From the NCBI GenBank assembly GCA_020629995.1, contig JAHDCH010000027.1:1-6410 (forward strand): a DNA stretch of 6,410 nt, in the 5' to 3' direction. The number at the start of each line of letters is the position of its first letter. Position 1 is the stretch's first letter. A model generated the notes under the pieces. It was not told where the DNA came from, did not search any database, and saw nothing but the letters and a program-made list of their open reading frames with translations. This document shows, piece after piece, positions 1 through 5,972 of the stretch. Origin of the DNA: Pseudaestuariivita sp. (GTDB taxonomy: Bacteria > Pseudomonadota > Alphaproteobacteria > Rhodobacterales > Rhodobacteraceae). Both the position numbers and the translations under genes were made by a program.

Positions 1-59
1 TGAAAGACAAGGCAGGGCGGGCCGAGACGCTGGTGGTGCTGCGGGTGGCCGAGCCTTAG
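1..59 (+). CDS. C-terminal end of an unidentified protein (partial, enters from left)
   Basis: An open frame starting at base 3 (the first two bases would complete a preceding codon) reads 18 residues, KDKAGRAETLVVLRVAEP, and stops at TAG 57-59. The alternating charged and hydrophobic residues (ETLVVLRV) look like a terminal beta-strand of a real protein, and the stop is followed by about 180 bases without a convincing gene. Too little is visible to assign a family. It would be convergent with the amidotransferase gene at 242-946. The call rests on frame openness and composition only, so it could be chance in GC-rich DNA. Confidence 0.4.
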   Translation, partial: KDKAGRAETLVVLRVAEP

Positions 60-170
60 GGCTGTCAGAGCGTATCGGCGGGCCCTGGCGCGGCGACCCA
101 TCGTGGGTTCTGTGCACTTTATGGCGGCAGTGTCCGTGTGCCGATCCATTGGCGCGCCCAGCCTAACCAA

Positions 171-199
171 ATCGCCGGGCCGTGGGAGGGCCCGGCGAT
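171..199 (-). terminator. Probable intrinsic terminator of the tmm-amidotransferase operon
   Basis: A perfect 11-bp inverted repeat (ATCGCCGGGCC at 171-181, GGCCCGGCGAT at 189-199) encloses a 7-base loop. It lies 42 bases past the stop of the amidotransferase gene. Read leftward, the stem is followed by TTGGTTAGGC, so the U-tract is short and interrupted. A second small hairpin (GGCCC 207-211, GGGCC 215-219, 3-base loop) lies just upstream in the direction of transcription. The stem is strong and the position is right, but the weak U-tract leaves efficiency uncertain. It could also block rightward transcription from the left-edge gene. Confidence 0.6.
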
Positions 200-241
200 G
201 CGCGGCGGCCCGGTGGGCCTTGATTCCGCGCGGGCGAATGT

Positions 242-946
242 TCAGCTGCTGTGCGTGCGAAACGCCGCATAGAGCGCCGCTGACCGGGCCACGAACCCCT
301 CTGCCTGCGCCTCGGATGCGCGGACGAAGTCCCACGCCGCGTCCGTGCTGCCCAGCCAGTCGGTGGCGCAGGCGATGTTGGCGGGGTCGGCCATCCATTG
401 GGTGATCGTGCCCGGCTGAAGCTCGGGGTGGAATTGCAAGCCCCACGCCCGCGGGCCGACACGCATCGCCTGAGTAGCGCAGCCAGCGGAATGGCCGAGC
501 AGGGTGGCGCCGGGTGGCGGAGACGTCACCTCGACCCCGTGCCAGTGCATCGCTGGGAACTGCCGTGGCAGGGCATCCAGCAGAGGGTCAGGCTCGGTCA
601 CCACCACATCGCTGACGGCGATCTCGGGCGTTTCCATCCGGGCGCAGCAGCCGCCCATTGCCTCGGCCAGCAGCTGATGCCCAAGGCAGATACCAAGATA
701 GGGACGCTCTGCACGCACCCAGTCACGGATCGCCGCCTTTTCGGGGATCAGCCAGGGGTGCGCGGCCTCTTCCCACACATCCATGGGGCCGCCCATCACA
801 AGCAGCGCGTCAAAGGCGTCAAGCGGGGGGATTGGCTCCCCGGCGAACAGGCGCACGAGTGTCACTTCATCGCCTGCCGCCACAGCATGCGCGCCAAAGG
901 CCGCGGGCGGCTCTCCGGCGCTGTGCTGAAAGACGAGGAGCCTCAT
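242..946 (-). CDS. Class I glutamine amidotransferase-like protein (stand-alone GATase1 domain)
   Basis: This 234-residue protein is a single GATase class I domain. The family hydrolyses the gamma-glutamyl amide bond of glutamine, or in stand-alone members of other gamma-glutamyl compounds, through a Cys-His-Glu triad. All three residues are visible: the nucleophile elbow GICLGHQ (Cys87) and the QFHPE motif (His173, Glu175). MGGPMD (51-56) forms the usual oxyanion strand, and MHWHG (133-137) matches the position seen in GMP-synthase-type GATases. No synthetase domain is attached and no signal peptide is seen, so it is probably a cytoplasmic, free-standing enzyme. The ATG (946-944) directly follows the tmm stop (949-947) with no bases between. 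No good Shine-Dalgarno sequence precedes it, which suggests translational coupling to tmm. The cysteine-based catalytic domain is clear, but the substrate is unknown. Automatic labels such as GMP synthase would be misleading. A role in handling glutamine or gamma-glutamylmethylamide is only an inference from the neighbours. Confidence 0.9.
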   Translation of the reverse strand: MRLLVFQHSAGEPPAAFGAHAVAAGDEVTLVRLFAGEPIPPLDAFDALLVMGGPMDVWEEAAHPWLIPEKAAIRDWVRAERPYLGICLGHQLLAEAMGGCCARMETPEIAVSDVVVTEPDPLLDALPRQFPAMHWHGVEVTSPPPGATLLGHSAGCATQAMRVGPRAWGLQFHPELQPGTITQWMADPANIACATDWLGSTDAAWDFVRASEAQAEGFVARSAALYAAFRTHSS

Positions 947-2281
947 CTAGTTCTGCAGATAGACCTCGAGGCTGTCATCCAGCGCGTCTTTCCACGGCGT
1001 GTGGTGCTTGGGCGCCATCGTGCCTGTGATGACCGAGGCATAGCCATTGTCGCGGAAGGTCATGATGCCCTTCTTCTTGTGGCCCTTCCACGCCTTGAAC
1101 GCCTGACAGGCGCCTTCGAGATCGAACGAGGGGTAGTCTGTCTCGGCGATCAGCTCCTTGACGTAATCGCCCTGATACCAGATCGCGTCGTAATCATCCT
1201 CGCCCGCGTCCTCGCGCGCTTCGCGGTCGGCGATGTCGGCGTCCATGGCGGCGCGATCAGGAAGGGCGATCTTGCCCATGATCACGTCCCGCGCCCACCA
1301 CGCCTGCGCGTCGAACATGTTGAAGGTGAACCACTGGTCCTGCATCCCGATGTAGAAGAGCGCCGGGTTGGGCGCGAAGGCCACGCCCTTGTAGAGCATC
1401 GCGGTTGCCAGCCGGTTGGCCGTCACGAGGCGCAGGTCATTCTCCATGAAGGGGAAGTGGTGCTGGTAGCCGGTGCAGAGGATCACCGCGTCGACCTCTT
1501 TGGAGGTGCCGTCTTTGAAATGCGCGGTCTTGCCGTCCATGTGGGTCAGCAGCGGCACCTCTTGCCAGTTGTCCGGCCAGTCATAGCCCATGGCGGCGGT
1601 GCGGTGGCTGACGGTGATGGATTTGGCCCCGTATTTCCAGCATTGCGATCCGATGTCCTCGGCCGAATAGCTGGTGCCGATGATCAGGATGTCCTGATCC
1701 TTGAATTCGACCGCGTCGCGGAAATCATGCGCGTGCAGGACGCGGCCCGGGAATTTGTCGAACCCGTCGAAATGCGGGACGTTGGGCGTGCTGAAGTGGC
1801 CCGTGCAGCAGATGACGTGGTCAAATTCTTCGGTGCTGAGCGTGTCCGACGGCAGGTCGCGCACGGTGACGTGGAATTTGGACCCGTCGAACGAGACATG
1901 TTTGACCGCCGTTTCAAACTTGATCCAGTCGCGCACGCCGGCCTTTTTCACCCGGCCTTCGATATAGTCGAACAGGACGGCGCGAGGCGGGTAGCTGGCG
2001 ATCTGTTTGCCGAAGTGTTCTTCGAACGAGTAATCGGCGAATTCGAGCCCTTCCTTGGGGCCGTTCGACCACAGGTAGCGGTACATCGAGCCATGGACCG
2101 GCTCGCCATATTGGTCGAGCCCGGTGCGCCAGGTGTAGTTCCACAGCCCGCCCCAGTTCGATTGCTTTTCATAGCAGACGATCTCGGGGATCTCTTCGCC
2201 GTTTGCCTTGGCGGATTGAAAGGCCCGAAGCTGGGCAAGGCCGGACGGTCCGGCCCCAAGAACGGCGACGCGTTTGGTCAT
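947..2281 (-). CDS. tmm: Trimethylamine monooxygenase (flavin-containing monooxygenase)
   Basis: Tmm is an FAD- and NADPH-dependent cytoplasmic enzyme that oxidises trimethylamine to trimethylamine N-oxide with O2. Characterised bacterial homologues also oxidise dimethyl sulfide to DMSO. The 444-residue length fits the family (about 450). Visible landmarks are the FAD Rossmann motif GAGPSG (9-14), the FMO signature [11 protein letters not shown] (177-187, matching FxGxxxHxxxF), the NADPH-binding loop GTSYSAED (202-209) and [10 protein letters not shown] (269-278). N73 in LWSNGPKE corresponds to the asparagine important for catalysis in bacterial FMOs, and Y205 is probably the tyrosine of the NADP loop studied in Roseobacter Tmm. 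The start is supported by GGGAG (2293-2289) seven bases upstream of the ATG. The stop abuts the next gene, so the two are very probably one operon. The gene is separated from gmaS/mgs by a SUFU gene on the other strand and must have its own promoter. No key residue is missing. A general FMO or Baeyer-Villiger enzyme is less likely given the motifs and the methylamine context. Confidence 0.95.
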   Translation of the reverse strand: MTKRVAVLGAGPSGLAQLRAFQSAKANGEEIPEIVCYEKQSNWGGLWNYTWRTGLDQYGEPVHGSMYRYLWSNGPKEGLEFADYSFEEHFGKQIASYPPRAVLFDYIEGRVKKAGVRDWIKFETAVKHVSFDGSKFHVTVRDLPSDTLSTEEFDHVICCTGHFSTPNVPHFDGFDKFPGRVLHAHDFRDAVEFKDQDILIIGTSYSAEDIGSQCWKYGAKSITVSHRTAAMGYDWPDNWQEVPLLTHMDGKTAHFKDGTSKEVDAVILCTGYQHHFPFMENDLRLVTANRLATAMLYKGVAFAPNPALFYIGMQDQWFTFNMFDAQAWWARDVIMGKIALPDRAAMDADIADREAREDAGEDDYDAIWYQGDYVKELIAETDYPSFDLEGACQAFKAWKGHKKKGIMTFRDNGYASVITGTMAPKHHTPWKDALDDSLEVYLQN

Positions 2282-2307
2282 TTTCTGGCTCCCTGTCTGT
2301 TTCCTTC

Positions 2308-2336
2308 ATTCAGGGGCAATGCGCCGTGGCAGTCAA
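2308..2336 (-). promoter_or_regulatory. Possible housekeeping-type promoter of tmm
   Basis: In the divergent intergenic region (2282-2477), read leftward, TTGACT (2336-2331) resembles a -35 box. It is followed after 17 bases by CTGAAT (2313-2308), a poor -10 match with only the last three bases agreeing. Transcription would begin about 20 bases before the tmm ATG, leaving room for the Shine-Dalgarno GGGAG at 2293-2289. Alphaproteobacterial promoters often have a good -35 and a weak -10, so this is plausible but unproven. I see no convincing operator palindrome. For the divergent SUFU gene, TTGCCG (2421-2426), 16 bases, TAAGTT (2443-2448) is an even weaker candidate. Confidence 0.3.
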
Positions 2337-2477
2337 TCTTTTTTCCTGGGGGTGAAGGGCGGGCGCAGGCTAAGCCGGCCCGGTGGCGCGGTATGCAGCA
2401 CAGGCTGTCCGGGTCTGACATTGCCGTTCGGGATCATTTCGGTAAGTTCGGTACCGCATTGGTTGAGCAGGTACATG

Positions 2478-3119
2478 ATGACACTGGAAACCGTTTGGGC
2501 CCACCGGGAAGAGGTTGTGTATCCCGGTCTGTTTGGCGATCAGTCCCGGGGCATCTTTCCCCTGTCGCAAGAGACGTTCCGGCCATTTCCCAACGCAAGG
2601 ATTGATCCGCGGTGGCTGCATTACGGCGTTTTTGAATTTGCCCCGGCCCGCGACCGCCAAAGCTGTATTTATGTCACCTCTGGCCATTCGAACCCCTGGG
2701 ATATTGGGCCAGAGGAGTATCAGCCCGAGGCTGCTTCGGGCGCGGGCGTGGAATTTGCGATCGAAACGAAAACCCAGGGTGATTGGGCGATCCTGTTTCT
2801 GCACCGTATGCTGGCGTTTGATCTGCTGCTGCGGGCGGGGCATTTCGGCGAAAGGCCCCCGCTGGGCCTGCATGACAGGATCCCGCTGGGCGGGCCGATA
2901 GATGGCAGGCCGGGCACAGTGCAGACAAACGTCATTCTGCACGCGCCGGAAAGCTGTCCCGGCCAGTTTCAGCTGCCGTCCGGCAAGGTCGACATTCTGC
3001 AATTCATCGGAGTGACGGACCAAGAGCGCGATCTGGCGCGGGACCAGGGATTCGCGGCGCTGCGCGCCGAGTTGAGCAAGCAAGGGAGATACCCCCTGAC
3101 CGAGCCGCGTCGGGCCTAG
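2478..3119 (+). CDS. Suppressor of fused (SUFU) domain protein
   Basis: The 213-residue protein is essentially one SUFU domain, a fold named after the animal Hedgehog regulator but common in bacteria. Recognisable elements are WLHYGVFEF (46-54), the core strand IYVTSGHS (64-71), VEFAIETK (91-98), a helical middle WAILFLHRMLAFDLLLRAGH (103-122), and the C-terminal IGVTDQERDLARDQGFAALRAEL (177-199), where the family has a conserved T-x-x-E helix start. No signal peptide or membrane segment is seen. The frame is open back to an ATG at 2274, but that start would overlap the tmm start and add unfamily-like sequence. ATG 2475 and 2478 are adjacent. I choose 2478 because GCAGG (2467-2471) is then 6 bases away, and 2475 would add one Met. 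Bacterial SUFU proteins include predicted immunity proteins of polymorphic toxin systems, but many are of unknown role, and no toxin gene is visible here. The gene is transcribed opposite to its amine-metabolism neighbours. Family assignment is good; function is unknown. Confidence 0.85.
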   Translation: MTLETVWAHREEVVYPGLFGDQSRGIFPLSQETFRPFPNARIDPRWLHYGVFEFAPARDRQSCIYVTSGHSNPWDIGPEEYQPEAASGAGVEFAIETKTQGDWAILFLHRMLAFDLLLRAGHFGERPPLGLHDRIPLGGPIDGRPGTVQTNVILHAPESCPGQFQLPSGKVDILQFIGVTDQERDLARDQGFAALRAELSKQGRYPLTEPRRA

Positions 3120-3161
3120 GTTGCCTGCCGCGCGCTGGCAAAGCCCCTGCCGCCGCGCAAC

Positions 3162-3190
3162 AAAAAAGGCCGCCCCGAGAGGCGGCCTTT
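3162..3190 (-). terminator. Strong intrinsic terminator after gmaS, shared with the convergent SUFU gene
   Basis: A perfect 10-bp stem (AAAGGCCGCC 3165-3174, GGCGGCCTTT 3181-3190) has a 6-base loop. Read leftward it is followed by a run of six U in total (3167-3162), giving a canonical terminator 19 bases past the gmaS stop. Read rightward, the stem also ends in UUU, 45 bases after the SUFU stop, so it may work as a weaker bidirectional terminator between the convergent genes. Confidence 0.9.
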
Positions 3191-3209
3191 GGATGCGGTG
3201 CAATCCCGA

Positions 3210-4538
3210 TCAGATGTCGAGCGTGTTCTGCCGCTCCCATTCGGAGAAGTGCGACACGTAGGAGTTCCACTCCTGCATCTTCATCTTGAGATAGGCGGCA
3301 GAGAATTCATCGCCCATTGCCGACTTCAGGCCCTTGTCCTTGTCATACTCGCGCAGGGCGTCGAGCAGGTTGAGCGGCAGTTTCGGCGCGCCGCGGACCT
3401 TGTGGCCTTCGGCGTACATGTCGATGTCGTGGCGCTTGCCCGGATCGGCCTTGGTGCGGATGCCATCGAGGCCCGCCGCGATGATGACCGCCTGAAGCAG
3501 GTAGGGGTTTGCCGCGCCATCGGGCAGGCGCAGCTCGAACCGGCCGGGGCCGGGGACACGCACCATGTGCGTGCGGTTGTTGCCCGTCCAGGTCACGGTG
3601 TTGGGCGCCCAGGTCGCGCCCGACATGGTGCGGGGGGCGTTGATGCGCTTGTAGCTGTTGACGGTCGGGTTGGTGATCGCGGCCAGTGCGCTGGCGTGCT
3701 TCATGATCCCGCCGAGGAAGTGCTTGCCGCGCTCCGACAGGCCGACCTCGCCGGTCTGGCCTTCGCCCTCGCCTGCAAAGACGTTGGTTTTGGAGGCCGA
3801 GCCGGGCGCGTCCCAGACCGAGATATGCGCGTGGCAGCCGTTGCCTGTCAGGCCCTCGATGGGCTTGGGCATGAAGGTGGCGCGGAAGCCGTGCTTTTCG
3901 GCGACCGATTTGGTCATGAACTTGAAGAAGGAGTGCTTGTCGGCGGTGCGCAGCACATCGTCAAACTCCCAGTTCATCTCGAACTGGCCGTTCGCGTCTT
4001 CGTGGTCGTTCTGGTAGGGGCCCCAGCCGAGATCGAGCATGTAATCGCAGATCTCGCGCACCACGTCATAGCGGCGCATCACCGCCTGCTGGTCGTAGCA
4101 GGGCTTTTCGGCGGTGTCGTATTCGTCCGAGATTTCGCGCCCGTCGGGGGTGAGCAGGAAGTATTCCGCCTCGATCCCGGTTTTGACGTGCAGGCCTTCG
4201 GCGGCGGCCTCGTCGATCAGGCGGCGCAGGACGTTGCGGGGGGCCTGGGCGACGTCTTCACCCTCCATCACGCAATTGCCCGCGACCCAGGCGACCTCGG
4301 GCTTCCACGGCAGCTGGATCACCGAGGACGGGTCCGGCACGGCGAGCATGTCGGGATGCGCGGGCGTCATGTCGAGCCACGTGGCAAAGCCGGCGAAGCC
4401 TGCGCCCTCTTCCTGCATGTCGGCGATGGCCTGCGCGGGCACCAGCTTGGCCCGCTGGCCGCCGAAGAGGTCGGTGAACGAGATCATGAAGTATTTGACG
4501 CCGTTGTCCTTGGCGTATTTGGCCAGATCAATGGTCAT
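3210..4538 (-). CDS. gmaS: Gamma-glutamylmethylamide synthetase (type III glutamine synthetase family)
   Basis: GmaS joins methylamine to the gamma-carboxyl of glutamate using ATP, forming gamma-glutamylmethylamide, the first step of the indirect (N-methylglutamate) methylamine pathway. The 442-residue protein has the glutamine synthetase plan: an N-terminal beta-grasp domain (about 1-105) and a catalytic domain from about 110. Metal and substrate residues are visible as GIEAEYF (E123, E125), NDHEDANGQFEMNW (E180, E187), TGNGCHAHIS (H236, H238), the NPTVNSYKR loop (290-298) and RVPGPGRFELRLPDGAANPYL (327-347, with the conserved Arg/Glu/Arg). The start at 4538 is chosen because MTIDLAKY aligns with the family N-terminus and AGGGA (4553-4549) lies 10 bases upstream. 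The frame is open further upstream, to 4706, but only by running into mgsC. Sequence alone does not cleanly separate GmaS from GlnT-type glutamine synthetases. The call rests on adjacency to mgsBC and closeness to tmm. It lies 77 bases after mgsC and is followed by a strong terminator. Confidence 0.92.
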   Translation of the reverse strand: MTIDLAKYAKDNGVKYFMISFTDLFGGQRAKLVPAQAIADMQEEGAGFAGFATWLDMTPAHPDMLAVPDPSSVIQLPWKPEVAWVAGNCVMEGEDVAQAPRNVLRRLIDEAAAEGLHVKTGIEAEYFLLTPDGREISDEYDTAEKPCYDQQAVMRRYDVVREICDYMLDLGWGPYQNDHEDANGQFEMNWEFDDVLRTADKHSFFKFMTKSVAEKHGFRATFMPKPIEGLTGNGCHAHISVWDAPGSASKTNVFAGEGEGQTGEVGLSERGKHFLGGIMKHASALAAITNPTVNSYKRINAPRTMSGATWAPNTVTWTGNNRTHMVRVPGPGRFELRLPDGAANPYLLQAVIIAAGLDGIRTKADPGKRHDIDMYAEGHKVRGAPKLPLNLLDALREYDKDKGLKSAMGDEFSAAYLKMKMQEWNSYVSHFSEWERQNTLDI

Positions 4539-4580
4539 TGTTGTCGTATCCCTGTTGGTCTTTATTGCTGTGGTCTGGAA

Positions 4581-4596
4581 GGCAAAAGGCGCGCCC
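4581..4596 (-). promoter_or_regulatory. Candidate sigma-54 (-24/-12) element upstream of gmaS
   Basis: Read leftward, GGGCGC (4596-4591), five bases, then TTGCC (4585-4581) keeps the invariant GG and GC with exactly 10 bases between them and matches 8 of 11 consensus positions of TGGCAC-N5-TTGCW. Transcription would start near 4570, leaving about 30 bases of leader containing the gmaS Shine-Dalgarno. Nitrogen control of gmaS would make physiological sense, but in GC-rich DNA such matches are frequent, the A of the -24 box is missing, and no NtrC-like activator sites were recognised. The element overlaps the hairpin at 4588-4609, which gives a competing explanation. Confidence 0.22.
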
Positions 4597-4609
4597 CGTG
4601 GGACGCGCC
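4584..4609 (-). terminator. Hairpin with short U-run between mgsC and gmaS (possible attenuating terminator)
   Basis: Read leftward, GGCGCG (4609-4604 on the minus strand, continuing with CC) pairs with its complement at 4593-4588 in a 6-bp GC-only stem. One mismatch and two further pairs extend it toward a 4-base loop. The stem is followed by UUUU (4587-4584). It starts only 7 bases after the mgsC stop, the usual position for an end-of-gene terminator, although gmaS on the same strand follows 46 bases later. A partial terminator or an mRNA 3'-end stabiliser would let mgsC and gmaS be made in different amounts. The U-run is short, so read-through is likely. Confidence 0.5.
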
Positions 4610-4615
4610 ATGTGC

Positions 4616-5962
4616 TTAGTAAGAGGTGCCGGGTTTGCCGGGGTACCAATCGGTGCCCGCGAGGGGGATGCGCGCCATGGCGGCGGCTTCCATCGTCAGG
4701 GCGCACAGGTCCTCGGGTTCGAGGTTGTGCAGGTGGCTTTTGCCGCAGGCGCGCGCGATGGTCTGCGCCTCGAGCGTCATCACCTTGAGGTAGTTGTTGA
4801 GCCGCCGTCCGCCCTCGATCGGGTCAAAGCGCTTCATCAGCTCGGGGTCCTGCGTGGTGATGCCCGCCGGGTCGCGCCCTTCGTGCCAGTCGTCATAGGC
4901 GCCCGCGGTGGTGCCGAGCTTTTGATACTCGTCCTCCCAGCGCGGGTCATTGTCGCCCAGGGCGATCAGCGCGGCGGTGCCGATGGCAACCGCATCCGCG
5001 CCCAGAGCCATGCATTTGGCCACATCCGCGCCCGTGCGCACACCGCCCGAGACGATCAGCTGTACCTCGCGGTGCATGCCCAGATCCTGAAGCGCGCGGA
5101 CGGCCTCGCGGATGCACGCCAGAATGGGCTGGCCCACATGTTCGATGAACACGTCCTGCGTTGCGGCGGTGCCGCCCTGCATCCCGTCCAGAACAACCAC
5201 ATCCGCGCCCGCTTTCACGGCGAGGGTGGTGTCAAAGTAGGGGCGCGCGCCGCCGACCTTGATGTAGATCGGCACTTTCCACGAGGTGATCTCGCGCAGC
5301 TCGAGGATCTTGATCTCGAGGTCATCGGGGCCGGTCCAGTCCGGGTGGCGGCAGGCCGAACGCTGGTCGATGCCCTTGGGCAGGTTGCGCATCTCGGCCA
5401 CGCGGTCAGAGATCTTCTGACCCAGAAGCATGCCGCCGCCGCCGGGCTTGGCGCCCTGGCCGACCACAACCTCGATCGCGTCGGCCTTGCGCAGGTCATC
5501 GGGGTTCATCCCGTAGCGCGAGGGCAGGTATTGATAGACCAGTTTGTTTGAATGGCCGCGCTCTTCGGGGGTCATGCCGCCGTCGCCGGTGGTGGTTGAC
5601 GTGCCCGCAAGCGTCGCGCCCCGGCCCAGAGCCTCTTTGGCCGGGCCGGACAGAGCGCCAAAGGACATGCCCGCAATGGTGACGGGGATGTCCAGCTGGA
5701 TCGGGTTCTGCGCATAGCGGGTGCCCAGCGTCACGCTGGTTTCGCATTTCTCGCGGTAGCCTTCGAGAGGGTAGCGCGAGATCGACGCGCCAAGGAACAG
5801 CAGATCGTCAAAATGCGGCACCTTGCGTTTGGCGCCGCCGCCGCGGATGTCATAGATCCCGGTGGCCGCGGCGCGGCGGATCTCGGCGTTGATCGATTGG
5901 CTGAACGTGGCCGACTGGATCGGCGTGGTCCGCGGAGGACCGTTGTCGGGGGTATCTTTCAT
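4616..5962 (-). CDS. mgsC: N-methylglutamate synthase subunit C (FMN-binding glutamate-synthase-like domain)
   Basis: MgsC is the flavin subunit of N-methylglutamate synthase, which with MgsA and MgsB turns gamma-glutamylmethylamide into N-methylglutamate. It corresponds to the central/FMN barrel of glutamate synthase. In the 448 residues: IAGMSFGALSGPAKEALGRGA (97-116), TGDGGM (125-130), the glycine-rich VVVGQGAKPGGGGMLLGQK (165-183), IYIKVGGARP (232-241), VVLDGMQGGTAATQ (256-269) and the phosphate-binding SGGVRTGADVAKCMALGADAVAIGTA (305-330). Where glutamate synthases next carry the cysteines of a [3Fe-4S] cluster, this protein reads ALGDNDP (334-340) and HEGRDPAGITTQDPEL (360-375) with no cysteine between 318 and 405. 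The start at 5962 is supported by AAGGA (5974-5970) seven bases upstream, overlapping the mgsB stop. The gap to mgsB is 10 bases, so the two are an operon and probably translationally coupled. A generic glutamate synthase large subunit is excluded by size, and GlxD-type paralogues are the main alternative. Naming relies on the gmaS and mgsB neighbours. Confidence 0.92.
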   Translation of the reverse strand: MKDTPDNGPPRTTPIQSATFSQSINAEIRRAAATGIYDIRGGGAKRKVPHFDDLLFLGASISRYPLEGYREKCETSVTLGTRYAQNPIQLDIPVTIAGMSFGALSGPAKEALGRGATLAGTSTTTGDGGMTPEERGHSNKLVYQYLPSRYGMNPDDLRKADAIEVVVGQGAKPGGGGMLLGQKISDRVAEMRNLPKGIDQRSACRHPDWTGPDDLEIKILELREITSWKVPIYIKVGGARPYFDTTLAVKAGADVVVLDGMQGGTAATQDVFIEHVGQPILACIREAVRALQDLGMHREVQLIVSGGVRTGADVAKCMALGADAVAIGTAALIALGDNDPRWEDEYQKLGTTAGAYDDWHEGRDPAGITTQDPELMKRFDPIEGGRRLNNYLKVMTLEAQTIARACGKSHLHNLEPEDLCALTMEAAAMARIPLAGTDWYPGKPGTSY

Positions 5963-5972
5963 GGGTCCGTCC

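Noticed and set aside
95..109. Short hairpin (ACCCA-TCG-TGGGT) after the left-edge gene as a rightward terminator
   Set aside because: There are only five pairs and no U-run, so this is within chance expectation.
103..405. 100-codon plus-strand frame near the left edge
   Set aside because: Composition is Arg/Pro/Ala-rich with no recognisable domain, it overlaps the amidotransferase 3' end on the other strand, and no ribosome site is evident.
2314..2332. Sigma-54-like element upstream of tmm (TGCCAC ... TTGC on the minus strand)
   Set aside because: The -24 box lacks GG and the spacing is one base too long, both of which are normally essential.
2274..2477. SUFU gene starting at ATG 2274 (281 residues)
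   Set aside because: It would overlap the divergent tmm start and add about 68 residues with no family resemblance. The ATG pair at 2475/2478 fits the domain start.
398..2605. 735-codon open frame on the plus strand, antisense to tmm and the amidotransferase gene
   Set aside because: It lies opposite two genes with intact family motifs, its translation resembles no family I know, and long antisense frames are expected opposite GC-rich coding DNA. The same applies to the plus-strand frames at 3189-4619 and 4538-5551.
4539..4706. N-terminal extension of gmaS up to an ATG at 4706
   Set aside because: The added residues overlap the mgsC 3' end and do not resemble the family. ATG 4538 has a suitable Shine-Dalgarno and gives the normal N-terminus and length.
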